5,282 nucleotides of DNA from Chloroflexota bacterium (GTDB lineage: Bacteria > Chloroflexota > Ktedonobacteria > Ktedonobacterales > Ktedonobacteraceae), in NCBI GenBank assembly GCA_005881495.1, contig VBHI01000234.1:1-5282 (forward strand). Reading direction: 5' to 3'. Positions 1-5,254 of the stretch are shown here, piece by piece (position 1 is the stretch's first letter; every line of letters starts with the position of its first letter). A program made the position numbers and the translations under genes. Below the pieces are notes generated by a model that saw only the letters and a list, made by a program, of their open reading frames with translations, did no database searches and was not told the DNA's origin.

Positions 1-47
1 TACAGGCCACAATCCTCGGCGGGAATATAGTCTATGGAGAAGTGTAG
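1..47 (+). CDS. C-terminal end of a probable amidohydrolase-family protein (partial)
   Basis: Only the last 14 codons are in the window, in frame 3, ending at TAG 45-47. They read QATILGGNIVYGEV. The pattern T-I-x-G-G-x-x-V-Y is typical of the last beta strands of metal-dependent amidohydrolases, whose small sandwich domain is rebuilt by the C-terminus and often ends in a TIVGGKVVY-like string. The gene would converge on the acetyltransferase gene, with only 17 bases between the two stop codons and no convincing terminator there. An amidohydrolase (hydantoinase, allantoinase or deaminase type) would suit a neighbourhood with fdrA and ylbE. The substrate cannot be told from this tail, and a chance match over 14 residues is possible. 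Confidence 0.45.
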   Translation, partial: QATILGGNIVYGEV

Positions 48-64
48 GGGAGCGATGTTGATAT

Positions 65-883
65 TTACACTGGCTTTGCTGATCTCTTAGAAGCCAACCA
101 TTCCTGCGTAAAATCAACCGCCGCTCTCTGCCGGAAAAGCCGTGCATCAGCAGAACCAACCTTTGCCAAACGGACCTGTCCAGTGCGCTCAAAGTCGGCG
201 CCAATCTCGGGGAAAATGTCAGAATTTATCTCAATGTCCTGGTAGTTCTTCCATACTCGCTGGCCGTCTTCAAGTATAGGCGCTCCCAGCATAGTCTGCT
301 CTGGATGGGGAGCGCGATATTCCGCTAAATGCATTGAAGTATTACTATCATGGCCTACCCCTAACAACAAGACCCACCCGTCCAGGTCGCAGATACGGGC
401 AAGTGGCGAGCCTTCTCCCAGTCCATATTCCAATGTATGACCCTTGATGATCTGTTCAGTATGGCGACCCCAGGCAGCGAAGGAGACCGCTGGATGGTCG
501 CTGCGCAAAACGTCTGGCCAGGTGCGGAATGTTTCAGCTATGACGCCCATAAAACGGCAAGGCGTGATACGCGGGTCATAGGCTGGCATCGTGTCATAGA
601 TGATCTGCCACCAGCTTTGGGGCACAGGAGGATGCTGCCACAAAGCGGGATCAGAGTAATCGGAGGTCTGTGTAGGCACCACAATTGTTCCAGATGCAGT
701 GACAACATCCATCAAAGCCTGGATCACCGCTACAGGTCCGCCGCATACCCAACCCAACGACTTGAGCGAGGAGTGCATTATCAGGGTCATGCCAGCCTCT
801 ACGCCCAGCGCTCGCAGATCATCGGCGAGGCTCTGGCGAGTACGCGGCAGCGGCGCATTATCAACGGCCTCTTGTTCACTCAT
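65..883 (-). CDS. AAC(3)-family N-acetyltransferase
   Basis: This 272-residue protein has the usual length and full motif set of the aminoglycoside 3-N-acetyltransferase / YokD family, cytosolic enzymes that move acetyl from acetyl-CoA to an amine. Visible motifs are HSSLKSLGWVCGG (37-49), PTQT (70-73), DPRITPCRFMGVIAETFR (103-120), RSDHPAVSFAAWG (127-139), GEGSPLARI (156-164) and LLGVGHDSNTSMHLAE (173-188), the last with the conserved His and Glu of the active-site region. The ATG at 883 follows a strong GGAGG (893-897) with a 9-base spacer, which fixes the start. The gene lies 26 bases after the ylbE-like stop and is probably the last gene of that operon. Family membership is clear, the substrate is not: the family includes non-resistance members such as FrbF of phosphonate antibiotic biosynthesis. 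The operon context suggests a metabolic amine, so aminoglycoside resistance should not be assumed. Confidence 0.93.
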   Translation of the reverse strand: MSEQEAVDNAPLPRTRQSLADDLRALGVEAGMTLIMHSSLKSLGWVCGGPVAVIQALMDVVTASGTIVVPTQTSDYSDPALWQHPPVPQSWWQIIYDTMPAYDPRITPCRFMGVIAETFRTWPDVLRSDHPAVSFAAWGRHTEQIIKGHTLEYGLGEGSPLARICDLDGWVLLLGVGHDSNTSMHLAEYRAPHPEQTMLGAPILEDGQRVWKNYQDIEINSDIFPEIGADFERTGQVRLAKVGSADARLFRQRAAVDFTQEWLASKRSAKPV

Positions 884-892
884 GTAACTATT

Positions 893-897
893 CCTCC
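893..897 (-). promoter_or_regulatory. Strong ribosome binding site of the AAC(3)-family gene
   Basis: Read on the minus strand this is GGAGG within TAGGGAGGAA, nine bases before the ATG at 883. It lies in the 26-base gap after the ylbE-like stop codon. The third gene therefore has its own strong translation start and does not need coupling to the gene before it. Confidence 0.75.
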
Positions 898-909
898 CTA
901 CGCTTTCCT

Positions 910-2307
910 TCAGGCGGACAAAGCTACCAGCGCCTTTTCAAAGCATTCCATGGGAGGGTAGACAACGCCTGCGCCTACCTGGCCCACACCAGGGAGACGG
1001 TGGGCGATGCCAGTATTGATCACGGGCGGCATATTTAGACGGCACACCTTCCGGATGTCGATACCGGTGGGTACGCCCTTGAAATCGAGTGATGGTAAGC
1101 CAAACAACGGATTACTGGTCACTGTGATATCGTACATCTCGCGTGTGTAGCGCAACGCATCATCGGGAGAACCGCCGATAAATTGCACAATAGCCGGAGC
1201 GCCCGCCATCGCGAAGGCGCCTACTCCACTTGTCTCGGTAATGGCGCTATCGCCAATATCAGGATTGGCGTCTTCCGGCCCAAAACTAGCAAAGTATAGC
1301 CCCTGGATATACTGTGCCGGTCCAACGAACCAGCGATCCCCAAGCCCACTGACCCGTATGCCGAAATCAACCCCATTGCGCGCCATAGTCACAACAATAC
1401 TGCTGTGCGGTACATTCGCTCCTGCCAGTGTAATTGCTTTGGCCGCAGCCATCGAAGGATTGAGATGAAAATGATCATTATCTGCGATAAAGCGTAATAC
1501 AGATGCAGTCTCTTCACGGGAAATGCCGGTTTCCACCAGCGCCGCGCCTACCTGGCGAACAAAGAGCGATGTCGCGGCTTTGTTGCGGTTGTGGCATTCA
1601 TCGCCCATCTGCAAAGCCTGGGACATAATCGCGCGGACGTCAACGCCGCCGAGTTTCTTTATAGCACGACCGAGCGCTGGACCTAACACATCCTCCATCC
1701 AGTGCAAACGCTCTAAGACTTCAGGAGCAAATGCCCCATAGCGCAGCACTTTTCCCAAACCCTCGTTCAAGGTTGCAAAGGTCTGGCTTCCGTGCGTCTT
1801 GTCTTCAACAACAAATACGGGCATCGATGGAGAGATTATACCCGCCATAGGTCCAACTGCGTTATAGTGGTGGCAAGGCTCAAAATCGAGCATCCCTGAC
1901 TCTGCCAGGGCAACAGCTTCCGCTTCGTCTTTAGCCCACCCTTCATATAAGCAGGCTCCTATGACAGCTCCGCGCATGGGACCACACATTCGCTCCCAAT
2001 GGATGGGAGGGCCGGCATGGAGCAATTTATGCTTGCGCAATAGCGGGATGGCTTCATGAGCCGGACGTACATCAACGATGACGGGATGGGCAGATAGCAT
2101 ACGCTCAACGGCGACCTTATTGGCCTCATCTACTTTTGGATCGGCCAGGAGCGACATTAGAGCATGCTGATTGCCGGCAGGTGGTCGCCAGGCTACGCGA
2201 GTGACGGCGATTCCCTGCTCTTCAATGGCATCCGCAAAGAGATCGGCACCAACATTGACAACGGACATATGAAAGAGTTGTGTGCTCGTGTTTGCAATAT
2301 TCTTCAC
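910..2307 (-). CDS. ylbE: DUF1116 (YlbE/AllG) family protein, putative oxamate carbamoyltransferase component
   Basis: This 465-residue protein matches E. coli YlbE (AllG, about 419 residues) along nearly all of its length. Conserved strings, numbered from the GTG start, include LLHAGPP (95-101), GACLYEGWAKDEA (117-129), CHHYNAVGPMAG (145-156), MGDECHNRN (234-242), GIRVSGLGDRWF (316-327), DANPDIGDSAITE (346-358) and INTGIAHRLPGVGQVGAG (430-447). E. coli AllG is reported to work with FdrA (AllF) and AllH in oxamate carbamoyltransferase, which converts oxalurate and phosphate to oxamate and carbamoyl phosphate. I chose the GTG at 2307 because GAGGT lies six bases before it and it overlaps the fdrA stop as GTGA. 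A TTG at 2325 extends the frame but lacks a good site, and the ATG at 2268 also lacks one. The first 46 or so residues, with VVNVG and WRPPAGN, resemble the C-terminus of E. coli FdrA. Family assignment is very safe, exact reaction less so because AllH is not seen. Confidence 0.93.
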   Translation of the reverse strand: MKNIANTSTQLFHMSVVNVGADLFADAIEEQGIAVTRVAWRPPAGNQHALMSLLADPKVDEANKVAVERMLSAHPVIVDVRPAHEAIPLLRKHKLLHAGPPIHWERMCGPMRGAVIGACLYEGWAKDEAEAVALAESGMLDFEPCHHYNAVGPMAGIISPSMPVFVVEDKTHGSQTFATLNEGLGKVLRYGAFAPEVLERLHWMEDVLGPALGRAIKKLGGVDVRAIMSQALQMGDECHNRNKAATSLFVRQVGAALVETGISREETASVLRFIADNDHFHLNPSMAAAKAITLAGANVPHSSIVVTMARNGVDFGIRVSGLGDRWFVGPAQYIQGLYFASFGPEDANPDIGDSAITETSGVGAFAMAGAPAIVQFIGGSPDDALRYTREMYDITVTSNPLFGLPSLDFKGVPTGIDIRKVCRLNMPPVINTGIAHRLPGVGQVGAGVVYPPMECFEKALVALSA

Positions 2308-3863
2308 AAGATTACCTCGATACAACGCAGAGCTGCGTCGGCATTGCTGGTAAATACCTCTGCTCCCGCATCGCGAAACTTCGCTGCCTGTACAGAGAGC
2401 CGCTGGGGGTCGCCTTCTGTGCCACAGAGCGAAATGATGCAGGTAAGCGATCTACCTTCTTGCTTTGCCTGCTTCAGGGCGGCAAGAATAGCAGGAGCGT
2501 ATACTGATGCTGGATCGGGATGCGAGCAGTAGCCAAGTACGATATCAAGCAGGATGACTCCTACCATGGGATTGTTGGCTTCTTCTTGCAGGCGTTTCAG
2601 CCGCAAGCTCGGATCAATCATAGGATGTGGACGTCCACGGGTGTATTCATCCGCGCCAAAGTCAATCGCGCAATGTCCCTTTACGTGCTGTCCATCCTCT
2701 ACCAGCCGCCATTCAGGCTTGAGCGGAATATTTGAGTAAATAGGGCCAAGCCGCTCCGCCCAGAGATGCATAGCTTCATCACAGAGCGTTCCACCTGAGT
2801 AAAGTGCTGAGAGAGTCATGGTTTTCACACGAGGCGTTGCTAATGGATGTACTGGCTTCATCTCACGAACACGCCAGGTGCCCGTAGTGGTTTCGGTACC
2901 ACCATACACGCTGACTGCTTTGCGCGCGGCCTCCGCCAATGTGCGAGTAACTACGACACGATTCCCGTAGCGCTGTTCTATAGCGTCATGATCCGCACCG
3001 ACAAAAATCACGATTACCGGTTTTTTCCCTTTGACGGCTGCCTCAAGTACCCGCTCGGCCATAGTAGGTGCTGGCGGTTTGGAGACTAACACAATTACTT
3101 CTGTTTGCTCATCTTCTTGCAGCAGGCGCAGTCCCTGCAAGGTAGTGATTGCCCCTACCTCTTCGGAGAGGTCACGGCCACCAGAGCCGATCACTTGCGA
3201 GACTCCACTTCCCTGGTGCGCAATCAATGACATTACCTGCTGAATTCCGGTACCAGAGGCTCCCACGATGCCAATTGGCCCATTTCGAACGACATTGACA
3301 AAACCCAGGCCGACGCCATTCAGCATGGCTGTACCACAATCAGGTCCCATCAGCAGCAAACCGCGCTCCTGTGCTAAACGTTTCAAGGCAATTTCATCTT
3401 CAAGAGGCACATTATCGCTGAAGAGGAAGACATGTAGACCAGCACGCAATGCGCGGTCTGCCTCGAGTGCCGCGTAGGGGCCAGGTACAGAAATAACCGC
3501 CAGGCTGGCGTCTGGATGGATTTGCAGCGCCTGCTCCAGCGAACGGGGCTGTTTCTGGCCGCTGTTAGCTCCGCCGTCGAAGGTGGTTACAGGGCGTTGC
3601 GCAAGTTGTTCTTCGGCAGACTGTAATGCAGCTTCAGCGCTGCCCTCACCGCTAGCCCGCACGACGAATAGCACATCCACCGCACCAGCGCTGCCTTCAA
3701 ATGGCGTCAAGCCAGCCTCTTTCAAAAGTTGCAAGTTAGCCTCTGTCGCCATGATGGCGGCAGCGTCTTCGACTCCCTCCATACCTGTAAGGGTGCGTGC
3801 GATTTTCATCAGGGTGATAGAATCGAAATATGTATTGCGCTTAATGCGAGCTTTAATGACCAT
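2304..3863 (-). CDS. fdrA: FdrA (AllF) family protein, succinyl-CoA synthetase alpha-like
   Basis: This 519-residue protein is homologous to E. coli FdrA (about 555 residues), related to the alpha subunit of succinyl-CoA synthetase and reported as part of oxamate carbamoyltransferase AllFGH. The N-terminus (IKRNTYFDSITLMKIARTL) aligns with that of E. coli FdrA. It is followed by LFSDNVPLEDEI (147-158), GPDCGTAM (173-180), the CoA-ligase-like nucleotide loop IGIVGASGTGIQQV (197-210), GSGGRDLS (226-233), SGGTL (356-360), GRPHPMIDP (410-418) and GTEGDPQ (481-487). The GHAGA phosphohistidine loop of true succinyl-CoA synthetases is not visible, in line with a role other than acyl-CoA synthesis. 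It ends after ALRCIEVIL, about 36 residues short of E. coli FdrA, and the missing module appears at the start of the next protein. The start matches the family N-terminus, with AAGAGG 11 bases upstream (a long spacer). First gene of the operon. Confidence 0.94.
   Translation of the reverse strand: MVIKARIKRNTYFDSITLMKIARTLTGMEGVEDAAAIMATEANLQLLKEAGLTPFEGSAGAVDVLFVVRASGEGSAEAALQSAEEQLAQRPVTTFDGGANSGQKQPRSLEQALQIHPDASLAVISVPGPYAALEADRALRAGLHVFLFSDNVPLEDEIALKRLAQERGLLLMGPDCGTAMLNGVGLGFVNVVRNGPIGIVGASGTGIQQVMSLIAHQGSGVSQVIGSGGRDLSEEVGAITTLQGLRLLQEDEQTEVIVLVSKPPAPTMAERVLEAAVKGKKPVIVIFVGADHDAIEQRYGNRVVVTRTLAEAARKAVSVYGGTETTTGTWRVREMKPVHPLATPRVKTMTLSALYSGGTLCDEAMHLWAERLGPIYSNIPLKPEWRLVEDGQHVKGHCAIDFGADEYTRGRPHPMIDPSLRLKRLQEEANNPMVGVILLDIVLGYCSHPDPASVYAPAILAALKQAKQEGRSLTCIISLCGTEGDPQRLSVQAAKFRDAGAEVFTSNADAALRCIEVIL
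2314..2318 (-). promoter_or_regulatory. Ribosome binding site that decides the ylbE-like start
   Basis: GAGGT on the minus strand lies inside the last codons of fdrA, six bases before a GTG (2305-2307) that overlaps the fdrA TGA (2304-2306). This is a typical arrangement for translational coupling of two subunits. It supports the GTG over the TTG at 2325 and the ATG at 2268. Confidence 0.65.
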
Positions 3864-3884
3864 AGGAGTTCGATCCTCTTACAT

Positions 3885-3947
3885 ACTATTGTCATTTTAT
3901 TTACCCTTGAACCTATTGTACGACTCAATAGTGTTCACTACAATAGT
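3885..3947 (-). promoter_or_regulatory. Promoter and operator-like half-site cluster upstream of fdrA
   Basis: On the minus strand, TTGTAG (3938-3943) and TACAAT (3915-3920) are separated by exactly 17 bases. The -10 matches consensus at five of six bases and the -35 at three of six. Transcription would begin near 3908, giving an untranslated leader of about 45 bases. Four copies of one half-site overlap this promoter, given here in plus orientation: ACTATTGT (3885-3892), CTATTGTA (3913-3920), CAATAGT (3926-3932) and TACAATAG (3939-3946). The second and fourth form a perfect 8-base inverted pair that covers the -10 and the -35. The second and third form CTATTG-N7-CAATAG, a spacing typical of a dimeric regulator site. 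No regulator gene is in the window. The promoter call is moderate and the operator call is inference. Confidence 0.5.
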
Positions 3948-4023
3948 TCAGGCAAATTCTGATGTGCATTGAAAAAAGACTGGTGATCAAGGGGTGAAAA
4001 GTTTGGGGAACAGGAAATAGAAA

Positions 4024-4095
4024 TGACCGCGGTGGGATTCGAACCCACGGCCAATCGCTTAAAAGGCGATTGCTCTACCCCTGAGCTACGCGGTC
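4024..4095 (-). tRNA. trnK: tRNA-Lys (anticodon UUU)
   Basis: Read on the minus strand, the 72 bases fold as a standard cloverleaf: acceptor GACCGCG with CGCGGTC, D stem GCTC/GAGC with loop AGGGGTA, anticodon stem ATCGC/GCGAT with loop CTTTTAA (anticodon TTT), variable loop TGGCC, and T stem GTGGG/CCCAC with loop TTCGAAT. The discriminator base is A, as expected for lysine. The 3' CCA is not encoded, so it must be added after transcription. The gene lies upstream of the fdrA promoter in the same orientation. A T6 run occurs on the minus strand near 3972-3977, but I see no good stem before it, so a terminator is not called. Confidence 0.97.
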
Positions 4096-4188
4096 AAATT
4101 ACTCACGCCACCACTGAGCAACATGAGCCTGAACCTAGTTTATCATAGTTTGTCAAGAGAGATTTTGGAGTGCAGCGGCAAGAAACCT

Positions 4189-4283
4189 GTGTCCCAAGTG
4201 TTTCAGGTGTTTCAGGTGTATCAGGTGTGTCAGACAAGTTTGAGTCATAGTGGCTCACTGTTTCAGGTGTATCAGTGTTTCAG
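4189..4283. repeat. Tandem 9-base repeats (GTGTTTCAG type) in two clusters
   Basis: Four units follow in perfect register at 4198-4233: GTGTTTCAG twice, then GTGTATCAG and GTGTGTCAG. They differ at a single position. A degenerate unit, GTGTCCCAA, precedes them at 4189-4197. A second cluster at 4258-4283 holds CTGTTTCAG, GTGTATCAG and an eight-base TGTTTCAG. Between the clusters, 4241-4257 forms a small hairpin, TGAGTCA-TAG-TGGCTCA, with one G-T pair. A lone copy sits at 4796-4804. Read in one frame the array encodes V-F/Y/C-Q triplets, but the surrounding frame does not look like a protein. Confidence 0.85.
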
Positions 4284-4296
4284 CAGGGGCTGTGAA

Positions 4297-4449
4297 TTAT
4301 TCCACAGTTGATTTCTTGTTGAGAAGGAACTGGAGAGCTTGACGGGGAGGGTAGGCAAACTGTTGCCTGGTGACAGCAATCTGGTCCGACTCTGTCTTGA
4401 TTTCGAGTCTATGCGCGAGTATTAGCAAATAGCGAGTAAATTGCTCCAT
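4297..4449 (-). CDS. Possible small hypothetical protein (50 residues)
   Basis: An ATG at 4449 opens a 50-residue frame ending at TAA 4297-4299. It starts MEQFTRYLLILAHRLEIK, continues with a QIAVTRQQFAYPP segment, and ends in a helix-like RQALQFLLNKK and a polar tail. The residue mix is that of a soluble protein, with amphipathic helices at both ends and no membrane segment. An in-frame TGA lies just upstream, so the frame cannot be longer at the N-terminus. The Shine-Dalgarno site is poor (only a GAGA about 11 bases upstream). It lies 34 bases after the glycosyltransferase remnant in the same direction, so it may itself be a leftover. I do not recognise the family. A chance ORF of this length is quite possible. 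Confidence 0.33.
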   Translation of the reverse strand: MEQFTRYLLILAHRLEIKTESDQIAVTRQQFAYPPRQALQFLLNKKSTVE

Positions 4450-4483
4450 TTTATTTCAGATCTCGTTTGGCACTGCCGAAACG

Positions 4484-4677
4484 TCAAGGATTGCATTCTT
4501 CTAGATATTGGACGAATGTCTTCGTTATATTGTAGTAATTAAACTTCTTGACATGCTCTATGTTACTTCATAATGTTTTTCTCCGGTCATCTCAAGAAGA
4601 GCCTTCCCTTGGTATAAGGCTTCAAATGAGTGACCAGACATATATGGTGGATATTTACTGATGGTACATACTTTCAT
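4484..4677 (-). pseudogene. Decayed glycosyltransferase (group 1/GT4-like), N- and C-terminal remnants
   Basis: From ATG 4677 the minus strand reads MKVCTISKYPPYMSGHS, then FEALYQGKALLEMTGEKHYEVT, and stops at TAG 4558-4560. This resembles the start of family 4 glycosyltransferases: first Rossmann strand, the KYPP loop followed by a Gly-containing turn, a helix, then a HEV-VT-like second strand. Just past that point, in another frame, 4561-4484 reads IEHVKKFNYYNITKTFVQYL, then EECNP and TGA. That resembles the usual C-terminal helix of these enzymes (A-x-x-F-x-W-x-x-I-x-x-x-Y-x-x-x-Y/L). The simplest reading is a gene that lost its roughly 300-residue core in a deletion joining the two ends out of frame. 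A complete enzyme would be near 350-400 residues. The N-terminal identification is the stronger half. The C-terminal match is short and could be chance. Confidence 0.5.
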
Positions 4678-4825
4678 ATCTTTTAGCACGCAGTCTCCCA
4701 TAGTAGGGGGTCATGATCCAGATTGCTCATGATATTCCTTAGAAACGCTATATTTTTAGTATACAATTTTGGCCTGTAAAGCGTGAGATCAACAGGTGTT
4801 TCAGGGCGCTCGGTATTTTGGGCAG

Positions 4826-4855
4826 ATAGCGCGCAAATTGCGCGCTATTATTTTT
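4826..4855 (+). terminator. Perfect inverted repeat with T-rich tail (orphan terminator candidate)
   Basis: ATAGCGCGCAA (4826-4836) and TTGCGCGCTAT (4838-4848) are perfect reverse complements around a single A, followed by TATTTTT on the plus strand. This has the form of an intrinsic terminator for rightward transcription, though the AT pairs next to the centre would open to make a loop. No plus-strand gene precedes it in the window. On the minus strand no T run follows, so it would not end leftward transcripts by the same mechanism. It could equally be a protein-binding palindrome or a leftover of a repeat element. Confidence 0.45.
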
Positions 4856-4951
4856 GGCGGTCATTCTGGCTCCTGGATGATTGTTGTTGCTCTATGTCTT
4901 TCTTTTTGTGGGGCGGAGAAGGGGTTGTGAAGCGTTGTGGTGGACGCAAGC

Positions 4952-5013
4952 AGGTCGACCGCAAAGGGACAGGTCGACCGCAAGGGGATAGGTCGACCGC
5001 AAGGGTCGACCCT
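4952..5013. repeat. GGTCGACC / GCAAGGG palindromic repeat cluster
   Basis: Two 19-base units (4952-4970 and 4971-4989) and a longer third (4990-5013) each start AGGTCGACCGCAA. The self-complementary GGTCGACC occurs four times (4953, 4972, 4991 and 5004). The last two copies face each other across GCAAG, giving an 8-bp hairpin, and the cluster ends in the 12-base palindrome AGGGTCGACCCT (5002-5013). The regular spacing and palindromic units are those of a short interspersed bacterial repeat (REP-like). Translations across it give the spurious repetitive reading frames of this area. I recall similar strings between genes of Ktedonobacteria, not checked. Confidence 0.85.
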
Positions 5014-5080
5014 ACTATACACGGGAGTCCTAAGATGGGGGATGATTGTTACTACCCCTGGTTTGTGGTAGAACCGGATT

Positions 5081-5254
5081 TTATCGAGAATTTGACGTTT
5101 TTGCTGGTAGATTGATATGGTGAACAAATGTAAAGCCGTACTTCTTGCACATGTCGTCAACGTAGTCATTAGCTGCTTGCATGTCGTCTGCTGAGAACAA
5201 TAGTAAGCCTATCATCCTGCCGTCGTTTTGTTTGTATTCAACTCCCCAACGCAT
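5081..5254 (-). CDS. Small hypothetical protein (57 residues)
   Basis: An ATG at 5254 opens a 57-residue frame ending at TAA 5081-5083. It starts MRWGVEYKQNDGRMIGLLLF, followed by SADDMQAANDYVDDMCKKYG and FTFVHHINLP. This reads as a small folded domain: a beta hairpin (WGVEYK, turn NDGR, MIGLLLF), an acidic amphipathic helix, then a strand (FTFVHHI). A purine-rich AAAGAGAG lies about eight bases before the ATG, a fair ribosome binding site. The frame stays open to the window edge upstream, so a longer start is not excluded. The longer overlapping frame at 4861-5169 is rejected because it runs through repeats. I do not recognise a family, and only the composition, predicted pattern and ribosome site support it. 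The GGTCGACC repeats begin 67 bases after its stop. Confidence 0.55.
   Translation of the reverse strand: MRWGVEYKQNDGRMIGLLLFSADDMQAANDYVDDMCKKYGFTFVHHINLPAKTSNSR

Larger units (their letters stand above)
4097..5080. other. Repeat-rich region with few or no intact genes
   Basis: No long reading frame here has the look of a real protein. The frames at 4783-5115 (plus) and 4861-5169 (minus) run through the GGTCGACC repeats, which explains their repetitive Arg/Pro/Asp-rich translations. What can be recognised is listed separately: 9-base tandem repeats, a possible 50-residue ORF, a decayed glycosyltransferase, a perfect inverted repeat and the GGTCGACC cluster. In 4097-4188 I find only a TTGACA box without a matching -10, and in 4865-4951 nothing. 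The interval looks like an eroded stretch next to the tRNA gene. Confidence 0.6.

Noticed and set aside
41..71. AGTGTA/TACACT inverted repeat between the convergent stop codons
   Set aside because: Six-base arms with a 19-base loop and no T run. It arises because both genes end in GTG followed by a TA stop.
437..961. Plus-strand frame of 174 residues antisense to the AAC(3)-family gene
   Set aside because: It lies opposite a clearly recognisable protein gene, has a residue mix rich in Arg, His and Ser, and shows no motif. It is a shadow of the minus-strand gene.
2304..2325. Possible programmed frameshift fusing FdrA to the YlbE-like protein
   Set aside because: The frames differ by -1 at the overlap, but the bases there (AATCTTGTGA) form no slippery heptamer. 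A GTG start with a good GAGGT site explains the overlap by ordinary coupling.
3864..3880. tRNA T-arm look-alike on the plus strand (AGGAG, loop TTCGATC, CTCTT) at the fdrA start
   Set aside because: There is no matching acceptor, D arm or anticodon arm around it, so a tRNA or attachment-site remnant is not supported. It is likely chance. On the mRNA strand the stem is weaker (AGGA/TCCT).
4128..4156. Perfect TTGACA box (minus strand, 4151-4156) upstream of tRNA-Lys
   Set aside because: At 17 bases the -10 would be TTCAGG, which is too poor, and TATGAT lies only three bases away. Orientation and distance (about 55 bases to the tRNA) suit a promoter, but the sequence does not complete one.
4548..4574. 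Plus-strand TTGACA followed by CATAAT
   Set aside because: The spacer is only 15 bases, the boxes fall inside the glycosyltransferase remnant, and no gene follows on the plus strand.
4748..4864. 38-residue minus-strand frame starting at ATG 4864 behind GGAG
   Set aside because: The ribosome site is good, but a third of the frame is the perfect palindrome and another part is the GTGTTTCAG repeat unit, so it looks like a chance frame through repeats.
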